Source of the DNA: CAYFJO01 sp964343305
GTDB lineage: Bacteria; Planctomycetota; Planctomycetia; Pirellulales; Pirellulaceae
Length of the DNA: 39,850 bases
Assembly (NCBI GenBank): GCA_964343305.1
Contig: CAYFJO010000049.1
Location: 1 to 39,850 of the forward strand
Direction of reading: 5' to 3'
Shown here: piece after piece, positions 8,458 through 16,289 of the stretch
Numbering within the stretch: the first letter of the stretch is position 1
Layout: the number at the start of each line of letters is the position of its first letter
Translations under genes and position numbers: made by a program
The notes under the pieces: generated by a model
Told to the model about the DNA's origin: nothing
The model's input: only the letters and a program-made list of their open reading frames with translations
The model's database searches: none

Positions 8458-8469
8458 CGCGTGCACGCG
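8458..8469. repeat. 12-bp perfect palindrome between convergent genes
   Basis: CGCGTGCACGCG at 8458-8469 is a perfect palindrome in the 52-base gap between the STAS and HD-GYP stops. No T-run follows, so a terminator role is only possible. Confidence 0.4.
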
Positions 8470-8482
8470 GCGCAAGCGAGCG

Positions 8483-9691
8483 TTACACACACATCGGCGT
8501 GTACGCAGCGTTCTCGTCCAGCGATCGTGTGAACTCGCGCACATCAACATCGTCCACCGACGCGATTTCTACGTCGGGATGAATCGCCAGATCAATTTCG
8601 GCCAGCGACGGATCTTGAATCTCTTCGCCACTCGCCGTTCGAATGCCTTGGACTTTGGGCCGCACGGGCGATCTCGAGTTGAAGTCCACCACGGCCGCTT
8701 CCGTGCCGTCGGACAGCGTCACAAGTTGGCCGATCGGAAACGGCGGGACAATCTGTGTGAACGCACGCAACACGGTCGGGTCAAAGAAATGGTTGCAACA
8801 CGTATGCATCTCGTGCAGCACTTGAATCGTCGGCTTCGCGTGACTGTAACACCTCGCGGTGGTTGCCGCATCAAAGACGTCGCACACCGTCGCAATTCGA
8901 CAAACAACTGGGATTTGTCTTCCATGCAAGGCCGGCAACTCCTCACCCGTCTGACGGTCGACTCGAGTTGGATAGCCGTCACCTTCGTATCGCTGGTGGT
9001 GATTCAACACGATTTGCGCAGCAACCGCCGGCACGCTGCCTTTGAGCATTTCGTAACCATAAACAGGGTGTCGTTTCATTTCGGCATACTCATCGTCGGT
9101 CAACTTGTCGGGCTTGTTCAAAATCTCTGGCGGCACCAACATCTTGCCGATGTCGTGCAACAGGCAGCCGAGTCCCAGTTCCTTGAGATCTTTCGCGTCA
9201 CGAGCCGTTTTGCTGCGTCGTTCTTCGATCAAGTATTGTTCCAATTGCATGCCGAGCATCAGCGACAAATAGCAAACGTTCGTTGAGTGGGACATCAACA
9301 CGTTGTCGAACGCGTCCAGTTTTTGCAGCAGGATGTTGCCGCGACGGCTTTGCTTCATGAAATCGAACAGGCCGGTAATCGATGTTTGAAACATACTCAA
9401 ATCAATCTGAGCGGCGGTGTCGTCCATGATCGTTTCAAAATTGCGTCGAACGTGCCAATAGACTTCGCGCTGCCGGTCGCCCAGCCCTTCTTCGATCACA
9501 TCTTCCAGAAACTCAAGTTTCGGATAACGCACCCAGACTTCGAGAATCCCCAGCTTTTCGAGGCGCGATACCATCGTCGGCGAAATCTCGCGATCCCGCT
9601 GCAAGAGATATCGGAACGGATCGTTCGGCTGAGGAATCGGCCGAGCGAGGACCATGCCGGGTTCGATTTTGTGAATGGGTACGCGAAGCAT
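8483..9691 (-). CDS. HD-GYP domain protein (cyclic-di-GMP phosphodiesterase-like)
   Basis: A 402-residue protein. The N-terminus (MLRVPIHKIEPGMVLARPI) is the usual leader of HD-GYP proteins. The HD-GYP domain covers about 120-330, with LLHDIGK (H179-D180), the metal-binding RHP at 207-209, and HHQRYEGDGYP (231-241), so both hallmark motifs are intact. It likely degrades cyclic di-GMP in the cytoplasm. There is no receiver or sensor domain, and the C-terminal part is PilZ-like at most. I chose the ATG at 9691 because the family leader starts there; an upstream in-frame ATG at 9754 adds an unrelated 21-residue leader. The STAS gene faces it across a 52-base gap. Confidence 0.92.
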   Translation of the reverse strand: MLRVPIHKIEPGMVLARPIPQPNDPFRYLLQRDREISPTMVSRLEKLGILEVWVRYPKLEFLEDVIEEGLGDRQREVYWHVRRNFETIMDDTAAQIDLSMFQTSITGLFDFMKQSRRGNILLQKLDAFDNVLMSHSTNVCYLSLMLGMQLEQYLIEERRSKTARDAKDLKELGLGCLLHDIGKMLVPPEILNKPDKLTDDEYAEMKRHPVYGYEMLKGSVPAVAAQIVLNHHQRYEGDGYPTRVDRQTGEELPALHGRQIPVVCRIATVCDVFDAATTARCYSHAKPTIQVLHEMHTCCNHFFDPTVLRAFTQIVPPFPIGQLVTLSDGTEAAVVDFNSRSPVRPKVQGIRTASGEEIQDPSLAEIDLAIHPDVEIASVDDVDVREFTRSLDENAAYTPMCV

Positions 9692-9835
9692 GTTGTGATT
9701 TCCCCGGCGTTGGCTTCCTGCCGCCACTGGGTTTGATAGATGTGGTGGCCGCAAGCCACCTCCACAGAAAACTCTAGCTTCGGACGCTGACAGACACGCG
9801 ATTGGCGTGAGAAACGTGGGTAGAAGCGGGCCCGC

Positions 9836-10441
9836 TCAATTCCGATTGTGCCGGTTCTTCAGACGTTGATAATCGTCCGGCGTGTCGACGTCATCGAGGA
9901 TTCCCTGATCGCCACACTCAATCAGTCGAACGGGATGCCGGTCCAGCAGTGCGTTGACACCTTCCAACTCGTCCAACGCATGAACTTCATCCGCCATCGG
10001 CCACGGAAAGAGGACTGGATGGCCGCGTTGTCCATCGTTGGCGGCAACCAAAATCGATCGCGGATCGTCAAGCTGTTCGTCCAGCAATCGGTTAATCACA
10101 CGAGGCGATAAGCTCGGCATATCGGCCGGTGCCAACAGCCAAGCGTCGTGCGACGCCGGATGATAGTTTTGCGCAACATGCTTTAGTCCCAATGAAACGG
10201 ACGCTTTCATCTCGTCCGGTGGAACATCGGGTGTCACAAGATCGATGTCCTGCCCGCCGAGAACATCTGCCAGCTCGACATCATCCGAGCGTGCGACAAC
10301 CACGATCCGCGTGACGCGACTTCCTCGCCACACACGGATCACGTGTTCGATCAACGTCGAATCTTGCCAACGCATGAGCAGTTTTGCCTGTCCCATGCGT
10401 TGACTGCGACCGGCGGCGGGAATGATAGCAAAGTGAGGCAC
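9836..10441 (-). CDS. MobA/MocA-like nucleotidyltransferase
   Basis: A 201-residue NTP transferase-like protein. The N-terminal nucleotide-binding signature AIIPAAGRSQRMGQAKLLM (5-23) and the metal-binding aspartate in LLAPADMPSLS are those of the MocA/MobA family, which attaches CMP or GMP to molybdopterin. GHPVLFPW is also typical of MocA. It could equally be a sugar or polyol nucleotidyltransferase; no other molybdenum cofactor gene is nearby. The start is a GTG at 10441, with AAGGA five bases upstream in a good Shine-Dalgarno context and the family motif right after it. It reads as a single-gene unit. Confidence 0.85.
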   Translation of the reverse strand: MPHFAIIPAAGRSQRMGQAKLLMRWQDSTLIEHVIRVWRGSRVTRIVVVARSDDVELADVLGGQDIDLVTPDVPPDEMKASVSLGLKHVAQNYHPASHDAWLLAPADMPSLSPRVINRLLDEQLDDPRSILVAANDGQRGHPVLFPWPMADEVHALDELEGVNALLDRHPVRLIECGDQGILDDVDTPDDYQRLKNRHNRN

Positions 10442-10476
10442 GGCTTTCCTTTTGGGGTGACATTGCTAATTCTATT

Positions 10477-10588
10477 GGCCAGTTAGTAATGTCCGCATAC
10501 GTCGTTTAACGCCGAGCCGGCAGGCGACGGCACACGAATAGCCGTCGCCTGCCGGCTCGGCGTTAAACGAGGACATTTTCTACTGGCC
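10477..10588. repeat. 112-bp palindromic element with a 29-bp perfect hairpin
   Basis: The inner arms 10503-10531 and 10541-10569 are perfectly complementary over 29 bases around the loop ACACGAATA. The symmetry continues outward: 10477-10494 and 10571-10588 (GGCCAGT ... ATGTCC) match at about 15 of 18 positions. No coding potential is seen. The inner core is related to the repeat at 7953-8028. It looks like a miniature mobile or REP-type element upstream of a lipoprotein gene. Confidence 0.8.
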
Positions 10589-10671
10589 GCGGCATATTGG
10601 CCAGTGCGACGGCATGATAGCTAGCAAGGAATTCGTTCAGAATTCCGCTTCTTTTGACGCCGGTCACTCCC

Positions 10672-10677
10672 TATAAT
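10672..10677 (+). promoter_or_regulatory. Possible -10 box of the lipoprotein gene
   Basis: A perfect TATAAT lies 54 bases before the ATG at 10731. No consensus -35 is found at the normal spacing; a TTGACG 12 bases upstream is too close. If it is used, transcription would begin near 10684, which excludes the GTG at 10683 as start and favours 10731. Confidence 0.35.
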
Positions 10678-10730
10678 TCGTCGTGGAAAATCTTTGGGCA
10701 GAATTTCAATCCTTTTATGCGAGCCGTTGC

Positions 10731-10988
10731 ATGTTTGCTGCTTTCATTCGAACGTCACTCTGCCTTAGCCTCGTCGTCCTCGCGGGATGCCAAACAGTTC
10801 CCAGTTATTCGTGGGCGCACCCTGGGACACATGAACTTCAGCAAACTCGGGCCATGCTTCACGATCCGTATCCCGATACGAATGCCGCCCCAGAAATGAC
10901 GGGTGTCCGCCCGCACGATTATCAAAAGCCCACTGCCGAACCCGTGAAGAATCAACCGTACGGCAGCACTCAATGGTTTCCGTACTAG
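10731..10988 (+). CDS. Small lipoprotein, function unknown
   Basis: An 85-residue protein with a short lipoprotein signal: MFAAFIRTSLCLSLVVLAGC, where L-A-G-C20 is a good lipobox. The mature part is hydrophilic, with a YDP-like segment (HDPYPDTNAAPE) and ends STQWFPY. I do not recognise a family. A GTG at 10683 would add 16 residues ahead of the signal; the clean signal peptide and the TATAAT upstream favour the ATG at 10731, though its ribosome-binding site is weak. The stop lies six bases before the end of the convergent aminotransferase gene. Confidence 0.65.
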   Translation: MFAAFIRTSLCLSLVVLAGCQTVPSYSWAHPGTHELQQTRAMLHDPYPDTNAAPEMTGVRPHDYQKPTAEPVKNQPYGSTQWFPY

Positions 10989-10994
10989 CGGCTA

Positions 10995-12101
10995 CTACTT
11001 CGCCAACTCAAGCAACACTTCAATACCGCGTTCGATCACGCGATCATCGGCTGCATAAGAAAGTCGAAAGTGCGTATCTTGATGGCTAAAGATATTGCCG
11101 GGAATAATTAGCAAGTTGTTCTCGATGGCCTTGGTCACAAACTCGCCGCCCGTTCCCCAGGGCGCTTTGGGAAACGCATAAAACGCGCCACCAGGTCGAG
11201 CAATTTCATAAGCATCAGACAAGCCATCCACGAGCAGATCGCGTTTGCGGCGATAGTCGTTGATGTGTCCCGTGACTTCAACATCCATGGCAACCGCACC
11301 CGCCCATTGAACCGGCTGCGGCGCACAAACGAACGAGTACTGTTGCAGCTTGATCATCGCCTCGATCACTTCCGGAGGACCATGGACGTAGGCCAATCGC
11401 CAGCCGGTCATCGCGTGGCTTTTTGAAAAACCGTCAATGACAATCGCCTCCGTGTTGAACTGTGCTGGGGAAACAAACGGCTCGTCATAACAGAACTCGC
11501 TGTAGATTTCGTCGGAAACCAATGCCACGCCGCGTTCCGCGGCAAGCTCCGCCACACCGCGGATCTCTTGTTCGCTCAATACGACACCGGTTGGATTCGC
11601 CGGGCTGTTGAGCATGATCAACTTCGTTCCCGGAGTAATCGCGTCGGCAAGCTTGTTTAAGTCGATGTGAAAATCCGGATACGTGTTGATCAAAACGGGC
11701 TCGCCACCAACCAGTCGTGTCAGTGGCTCGTACATCACGAAGAACGGATCGAAGATGATCACTTCGTCGCCAGGGTTGACGAGCGACAGCAGCGACAACA
11801 CCAGCCCGCCACTCGTGCCCGAACAAACAAAAACACTACGCACACCGCTGCCGTATCTTTCGTCAATTTCGGCCTGCAATTTGTCACGCAACACTGGCAT
11901 GCCCTGTGTCAGCGCGTACCCGTTCTTACCCGACTGAATCGCATCGACACAAGCGTCGCGTACTTCTTCCGGCACATCAAAGTCCGGCTGGCCAATCGAA
12001 AGATTGATTGGATCTTCGAGTTGGCTCGCCAGATCAAAAACCTTGCGAATTCCGCTGCTGTCAAAAGCATTTGTACGATCGGCAATCCAACTGTTCGACA
12101 T
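10995..12101 (-). CDS. PLP-dependent class I aminotransferase (AspC-like)
   Basis: A 368-residue fold-type I aminotransferase. Visible are SIGQPDFDVP, N169 in NSPANPTG, D197 in VSDEIY, the Schiff-base lysine K227 in GFSKSHAMTGWR with R235 next to it, and the family's C-terminal NIFS...FRLSYA region. It would transfer amino groups between an amino acid (aspartate, alanine or aromatic) and a keto acid in the cytoplasm. The substrate cannot be told from sequence. I chose the ATG at 12101, preceded by GAGAG; an upstream in-frame ATG at 12152 gives an unrelated leader. It is divergent from the PcfJ-like gene. Confidence 0.92.
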   Translation of the reverse strand: MSNSWIADRTNAFDSSGIRKVFDLASQLEDPINLSIGQPDFDVPEEVRDACVDAIQSGKNGYALTQGMPVLRDKLQAEIDERYGSGVRSVFVCSGTSGGLVLSLLSLVNPGDEVIIFDPFFVMYEPLTRLVGGEPVLINTYPDFHIDLNKLADAITPGTKLIMLNSPANPTGVVLSEQEIRGVAELAAERGVALVSDEIYSEFCYDEPFVSPAQFNTEAIVIDGFSKSHAMTGWRLAYVHGPPEVIEAMIKLQQYSFVCAPQPVQWAGAVAMDVEVTGHINDYRRKRDLLVDGLSDAYEIARPGGAFYAFPKAPWGTGGEFVTKAIENNLLIIPGNIFSHQDTHFRLSYAADDRVIERGIEVLLELAK

Positions 12102-12255
12102 GATTTCTCTCAAATGTTTGAATCGGTCAGTTCCACCGAGTATCCACGACATCCTTCACCGCGACAAGGTAGTGGTCGCGAACCCAACGCCACCGTTTCG
12201 TGTCACAGCAACATCGACAACCAACCGATTCAACTTCAACCAACAGGAGAACACC

Positions 12256-12375
12256 ATGCCTTGCCATTGCCAAAAAAGGAAAGCCGTCCGGCATCCCGTC
12301 CCAATGTTCATCCCGAGCTACCAGCCATGTCTCGAAAAAAGAGAAATCGCAGCACAAATCAAGATCCTGAATTAG
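12256..12375 (+). CDS. Possible 39-residue leader ORF overlapping the PcfJ-like gene
   Basis: The ATG at 12256 has an unusually good AGGAG seven bases upstream. It opens a frame of 39 codons starting MPCHCQKRK, with a CxC motif and many basic residues, ending at TAG 12373-12375. It overlaps the first 49 bases of the PcfJ-like frame. It could be a leader peptide whose translation opens the downstream start, a remnant of an earlier start lost by frameshift, or chance. I see no domain. Confidence 0.3.
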   Translation: MPCHCQKRKAVRHPVPMFIPSYQPCLEKREIAAQIKILN

Positions 12376-13823
12376 CCAGGAGCCGCTTGAATGCGCACCT
12401 CAAGAAGTTAGGAATCGAGTCGATTCCAGAATACAAGAATTGGTGCCGCGACCATGGATTTAGCACCAGCCTGAACAAGACCTGGGAACAGCACAATCGC
12501 GAACATCTCGTCATTCTCCGACAAACGGCCGACATTCGTCGCGCCCAAGCTCGACGCGAGCAACGAAACCCTCACGAAACGATTCAGCAAATCTTCGCGG
12601 GGCAAATGGACGGTGCTAACTTTCATCAGCCGCACCTTCAAGCCGTCTGTCGCGCATATAAGCACGTCAAGTCAAACCGGCTGGCCAAACAAGCGCTGCT
12701 CCGCTTGTTGCTTCACGTCCAGCCAAGCACAAATCTAATCAACCGTCGTCGCGCGATAGGACAGGCCGAATCGCAATTCGGCAATACTTTCGTCGACGGT
12801 TTGACAGCTCTGGCTTTCCGTTGGCCAAAGTGGATTCGGGACGTGGAACAGTGGAAGCCACGAACCCACAACGATCGGCGGCAGTTTACATCGCTGGCCA
12901 GGCATTTGATCGCGGAGTATGACGTGCCGGAATTCATGGACGCGGTATGGTTCAAGGGAACGTCGAAGGAAGGCGTCAAACAACAGAATTGGTTCATCCA
13001 CATTGCTCAAGGCCGCAACATTCGTACCGCGGCCAAGCTGCCCATCCCGCTCACCAAGCGCATGGCCCACCATCTCCTGCAAGCACCGAGCAATTTCAGC
13101 GTCGAAGCCGCGATTCGCTGGGGACAAATTCACGGCCTTGGCGGTGACGCCCGTCTTGCCCACGCAATTTGCGAAACACGGCTGTGCGAAAGTTTTGACC
13201 ACGACGACTTCTGGCAAACGGTACTTCGATTCTTGATCGACACGCCCATGCTTGACACGGTCCACATCGCCCCCATGATCGACTATCTGCATCATCAACG
13301 GTTCGTCGGCCGTGAGATGTTTGTTGCACCGGGCGTGATCGAAGATTGTCCACCCGAGCAGCCCAATCTTTGCATGAAAGGCCGCAATCCCCAGACGCTG
13401 CTGCGTCAAGTTCGCCAGTGGCATCAACGATTGGGAATGCGAAAATCACCAAATACGAGTTGGGCCCCCTCCGGGATCGGCGCCTTTGAATTCGTCGAGG
13501 GCAACAAATCATCAACCAACATGAAACGCTGGACCATTCGAGAATTGCTCTCCAGCGAAGAGCTAAGAGAAGAAGGCCGCAAGATGAGGCACTGTGTCGC
13601 CAGTTATTCCGGATCATGCGCTCGTCACATGACATCGATTTGGACTTTAGAAATGGAAACGTACGCTGGAACTGAAAAACTCTTGACCATCGAAGTCCGT
13701 CCCAGAGCCAAGCAGATTTGCCAAGCCCGTGGTAAGTGCAACGAGCGACCATCACAAAAGACGCGAGCCATCATGAGCCGCTGGGCATCGCTACAAGGGC
13801 TGTCGATCGCGAGCTACGTTTAA
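12327..13823 (+). CDS. PcfJ-like domain protein
   Basis: A 498-residue cytoplasmic protein with a basic start (MSRKKRNRS). Residues about 400-495 match the PcfJ-like pattern: E-G-R-K-M-R-H422-C423-V-A-S-Y, a C five residues later, then a SIWTLE strand, TIEVRP, Q-A-R-G-K-C-N and the closing RWASLQGL. The long N-terminal part (helical, with KNWCRDHG and FVDGLTALAFRWPKW) is not recognised. PcfJ was named from conjugative plasmids, but chromosomal copies occur in planctomycetes; the function is unknown. The ATG at 12327 has only a weak ribosome-binding site, while a better one serves the overlapping short frame at 12256. Its stop overlaps that of the convergent neighbour by four bases. Confidence 0.85.
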   Translation: MSRKKRNRSTNQDPELARSRLNAHLKKLGIESIPEYKNWCRDHGFSTSLNKTWEQHNREHLVILRQTADIRRAQARREQRNPHETIQQIFAGQMDGANFHQPHLQAVCRAYKHVKSNRLAKQALLRLLLHVQPSTNLINRRRAIGQAESQFGNTFVDGLTALAFRWPKWIRDVEQWKPRTHNDRRQFTSLARHLIAEYDVPEFMDAVWFKGTSKEGVKQQNWFIHIAQGRNIRTAAKLPIPLTKRMAHHLLQAPSNFSVEAAIRWGQIHGLGGDARLAHAICETRLCESFDHDDFWQTVLRFLIDTPMLDTVHIAPMIDYLHHQRFVGREMFVAPGVIEDCPPEQPNLCMKGRNPQTLLRQVRQWHQRLGMRKSPNTSWAPSGIGAFEFVEGNKSSTNMKRWTIRELLSSEELREEGRKMRHCVASYSGSCARHMTSIWTLEMETYAGTEKLLTIEVRPRAKQICQARGKCNERPSQKTRAIMSRWASLQGLSIASYV

Positions 13824-14827
13824 TGGGTTCGCCGGCGCGGGTTCTTCAACAGGCTAAACTCTTCGTCTTCGATCATGTGGCAGGCGTCGTCGCTCGCAAT
13901 CGCCTTGATCCGCCGTTTGATGTTGCGCCGAATCGCGCGGTGATATCCGACTGAAGCGGCAAACAATGTCAACAAGTCCATAAACCGATTGTCGCTGGCC
14001 AGTGTTGGCTCATAAATATAGAGATGCGAATCGCTACCAATCGTCAGCAACTTGCCATCGATAAACCCGATCTGTTTCCCTTGCGCTTCGACGATGAAGT
14101 CGCGCCCGAGCGAAAACCATTTGCGTTTGATTTCGATGTACCACATCCGCTCGTGCTTCTCGTCGAAGTAGCTGAACGTGAACACAGCCGGGATGCGAAA
14201 CGTGCGATGGTTCTGATTGATCCACGTCACATAGTCGTAGCCCGACAGATTGAGCGCGAAACTCAACATCGGATGCTTCGTGCCCAGCGAGTTGTGGATC
14301 TCGTGCGAAGTCATTTCTTCGATCGTGCCGATCCAGCGGATGTTCTGGCCCGTCGTCCTGAACAGTTTCAACACGAGCCGGCTCTTGTCGACGTCGCCGG
14401 CGTCCATGTTCATGGTTTCGTCGCGAGCGACTTCGCTGTCAAGAAACAGCTTCTGGTCTTTGCTTAACCGGCCATTCTTCTTGATCTCGCGCCGAATCTG
14501 TTCTTTGCGTTTTTTCTTCAGCGTGTTCAGCGCCCGCTTGCGATCTTTTTCACTGGGCTTCCAGATATCCGTCCGCACGCCAACCAGGTGCGTCTTTTCC
14601 CAACCCTTCGACTTCGCGCCTCGGTCAGACGCCGTGCCACAAGTGTCCATGTTCGCCCCGAACTGACGATCCTCGGCCGTTCGCAGCTTTTGGACGATGT
14701 CCACATTCGTCGGATGCAAACCGGGCACGCCCCACATGTCGACATATCGATTCGCGGCCGCCGACGGTTCCGTGTGCTGTTTTTTTCTCGTCCGCCCGCC
14801 TGATTGTTCGAGGAGTTCCGTTGCCAT
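13820..14827 (-). CDS. Unknown protein with LURP-one/tubby-like C-terminal region
   Basis: A 335-residue protein without signal peptide or membrane helix. Residues about 85-125 are extremely basic (KPSEKDRKRALNTLKKKRKE), possibly coiled. The C-terminal 150 residues alternate short strands: YFDEKHERMWYIEIKRKWFSLG, DFIVEAQGKQIGFIDGKLL, HLYIYEPTL. This resembles the strand pattern of LURP-one/tubby-like barrels, but this is a resemblance only. The stop TAA (13822-13820) overlaps the TAA of the PcfJ-like gene by four bases on the opposite strand, so the two form a tightly packed convergent pair. The ATG at 14827 follows AGGA very closely. Confidence 0.6.
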   Translation of the reverse strand: MATELLEQSGGRTRKKQHTEPSAAANRYVDMWGVPGLHPTNVDIVQKLRTAEDRQFGANMDTCGTASDRGAKSKGWEKTHLVGVRTDIWKPSEKDRKRALNTLKKKRKEQIRREIKKNGRLSKDQKLFLDSEVARDETMNMDAGDVDKSRLVLKLFRTTGQNIRWIGTIEEMTSHEIHNSLGTKHPMLSFALNLSGYDYVTWINQNHRTFRIPAVFTFSYFDEKHERMWYIEIKRKWFSLGRDFIVEAQGKQIGFIDGKLLTIGSDSHLYIYEPTLASDNRFMDLLTLFAASVGYHRAIRRNIKRRIKAIASDDACHMIEDEEFSLLKNPRRRTH

Positions 14828-14850
14828 ATCCTGGGCCTTATGTGAGGAGT

Positions 14851-14904
14851 GTAGTCTGGGGTCTCCGAAACCGGACGGAGCGTGCCTCGGAGAGTCACGC
14901 CTAC
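14851..14904. repeat. REP-like palindrome with GTAG/CTAC tips
   Basis: GTAG at 14851-14854 and CTAC at 14901-14904 bound an imperfect inverted repeat. Its best-matched inner arms are TCTCCGA (14862-14868) and TCGGAGA (14887-14893). It fills much of the gap between two divergent genes. Confidence 0.55.
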
Positions 14905-14952
14905 AATAAAGATCGGCAAACTCGATTTCTTTTGTTTAACCGTAAGATTCAA

Positions 14953-16257
14953 ATGCCCACTGATACCACTGCCATCCCACGTTTGATCACCCGCGACCAT
15001 TTTTTCGATGTCCCGCTGAACCATGCCAATGCTAGCGACGGCCAAATCAAGGTCTTCGCTCGCGAAGTGGTCGACCGAAAAAAAGCAAACGACAACTTAC
15101 CGTGGTTCGTCTTCTTCCAAGGCGGCCCCGGATTTGGATCTCCACGGCCGATGGATGACAGCGGCTGGCTCAAGCGCGTTTTGCAGGATTACCGCGTCTT
15201 GCTGCTCGATGATCGAGGCACCGGCCGCAGTACACCCGTGAATTACCAAAGCCTCGCCAAGCTCTCAACGCCCCAAGACCAGGCCGACTACCTAAAACAC
15301 TTCCGAGCCGATTCGATCGTTCGCGACGCCGAGTTGATTCGCAAGCAACTGCTTGGCCCGAACGAAAAATGGACGATCTACGGCCAAAGCTACGGCGGCT
15401 GGTGCAACACAACGTATTTGTCGATCGCCCCCGAATCACTTGCGGCGGTTCTCTACACTGGCGGTCTCGCGCCGATCAAGCGGCACATCGACGAGGTTTA
15501 TCGCGCGACCTACAAACTGGTCGAAACAAAAAACAATCGCTTTTACAATCGCTATCCCGAAGACGAACCGCGCATTCGCGACATCGTCGACTTCATCGCC
15601 GCCAACGACGTTGTCTTGCCCTGTGGCGACCCGCTCACGCCGCACCGCTTTCAACAAATCGGCCTCGGCTTCTATCGCAGCACGTTCTATGAAACGCTCC
15701 ACTACATGCTCGAAGAAGCGTTCATCGATGGCGCGCATGGCCGCGAGTTGGGTTTAAAATTCCTGCGTGACTTCGAAAGTCAATTCACTTTCGAAACCAA
15801 TCCAATTTTCTGCCTGCTGCACGAAGCGATCTACACCGAAGGCCCTGCCACTAACTGGTCGGCCCACCGAATCCGCGACGAGTACCCTCAATTTCACGCC
15901 GCAAACGATGGCCGCGTCCTGTTAACGGGCGAAATGATTTATCCCTGGATGTTCGACGAATACAAACACCTGCGCCCTCTCAAAGACACCGTCGAAATCC
16001 TTGCTCGTCACGACAATTGGTCAAGCCTCTACGATCACGGCACACTCGCGTCGAACACCGTCCCCTGCGCCGCGGTCGTCTACTACGAAGACATGTGCGT
16101 CGCGCGAGAATTCTCCCTCGAAACCGCCGAGTCAATCGGCAACATGAAAGTCTGGATTACCAACGAGTACGAACATGACGCCAGCCGGGTCGACGGCAAT
16201 CGCGTGGTGGGCCGATTGCTTGATATGATAGATGGCAGCGTCGACTTCTCGTTTTGA
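14953..16257 (+). CDS. Alpha/beta hydrolase, proline iminopeptidase-like (S33)
   Basis: A 434-residue cytoplasmic hydrolase. The oxyanion motif QGGPG (56-60), the strand LLLDDRGTGRS, and the nucleophile elbow G144-Q-S146-Y-G are the order seen in S33 prolyl aminopeptidases. YEDMCVAREF probably holds the acid (compare DDMYVP in the family), and EHD in the last 30 residues the catalytic histidine. It likely removes N-terminal proline or a related residue from short peptides. I chose the ATG at 14953 because the conserved region begins soon after; an earlier in-frame ATG at 14821 would overlap the divergent gene and a repeat. No signal peptide is seen. Confidence 0.88.
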   Translation: MPTDTTAIPRLITRDHFFDVPLNHANASDGQIKVFAREVVDRKKANDNLPWFVFFQGGPGFGSPRPMDDSGWLKRVLQDYRVLLLDDRGTGRSTPVNYQSLAKLSTPQDQADYLKHFRADSIVRDAELIRKQLLGPNEKWTIYGQSYGGWCNTTYLSIAPESLAAVLYTGGLAPIKRHIDEVYRATYKLVETKNNRFYNRYPEDEPRIRDIVDFIAANDVVLPCGDPLTPHRFQQIGLGFYRSTFYETLHYMLEEAFIDGAHGRELGLKFLRDFESQFTFETNPIFCLLHEAIYTEGPATNWSAHRIRDEYPQFHAANDGRVLLTGEMIYPWMFDEYKHLRPLKDTVEILARHDNWSSLYDHGTLASNTVPCAAVVYYEDMCVAREFSLETAESIGNMKVWITNEYEHDASRVDGNRVVGRLLDMIDGSVDFSF

Positions 16258-16289
16258 CCTGCACGACAGTTCCGACAAGGAGACCCACA

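Noticed and set aside
10654..10677. Full sigma70 promoter TTGACG/TATAAT
   Set aside because: The spacing is only 12 bases. Only the -10 box is listed, with low confidence.
11667..12326. A 220-residue in-frame extension upstream of the PcfJ-like gene
   Set aside because: It lies entirely antisense to the aminotransferase or in the divergent promoter region and has no family similarity. The PcfJ-like protein starts at 12327.
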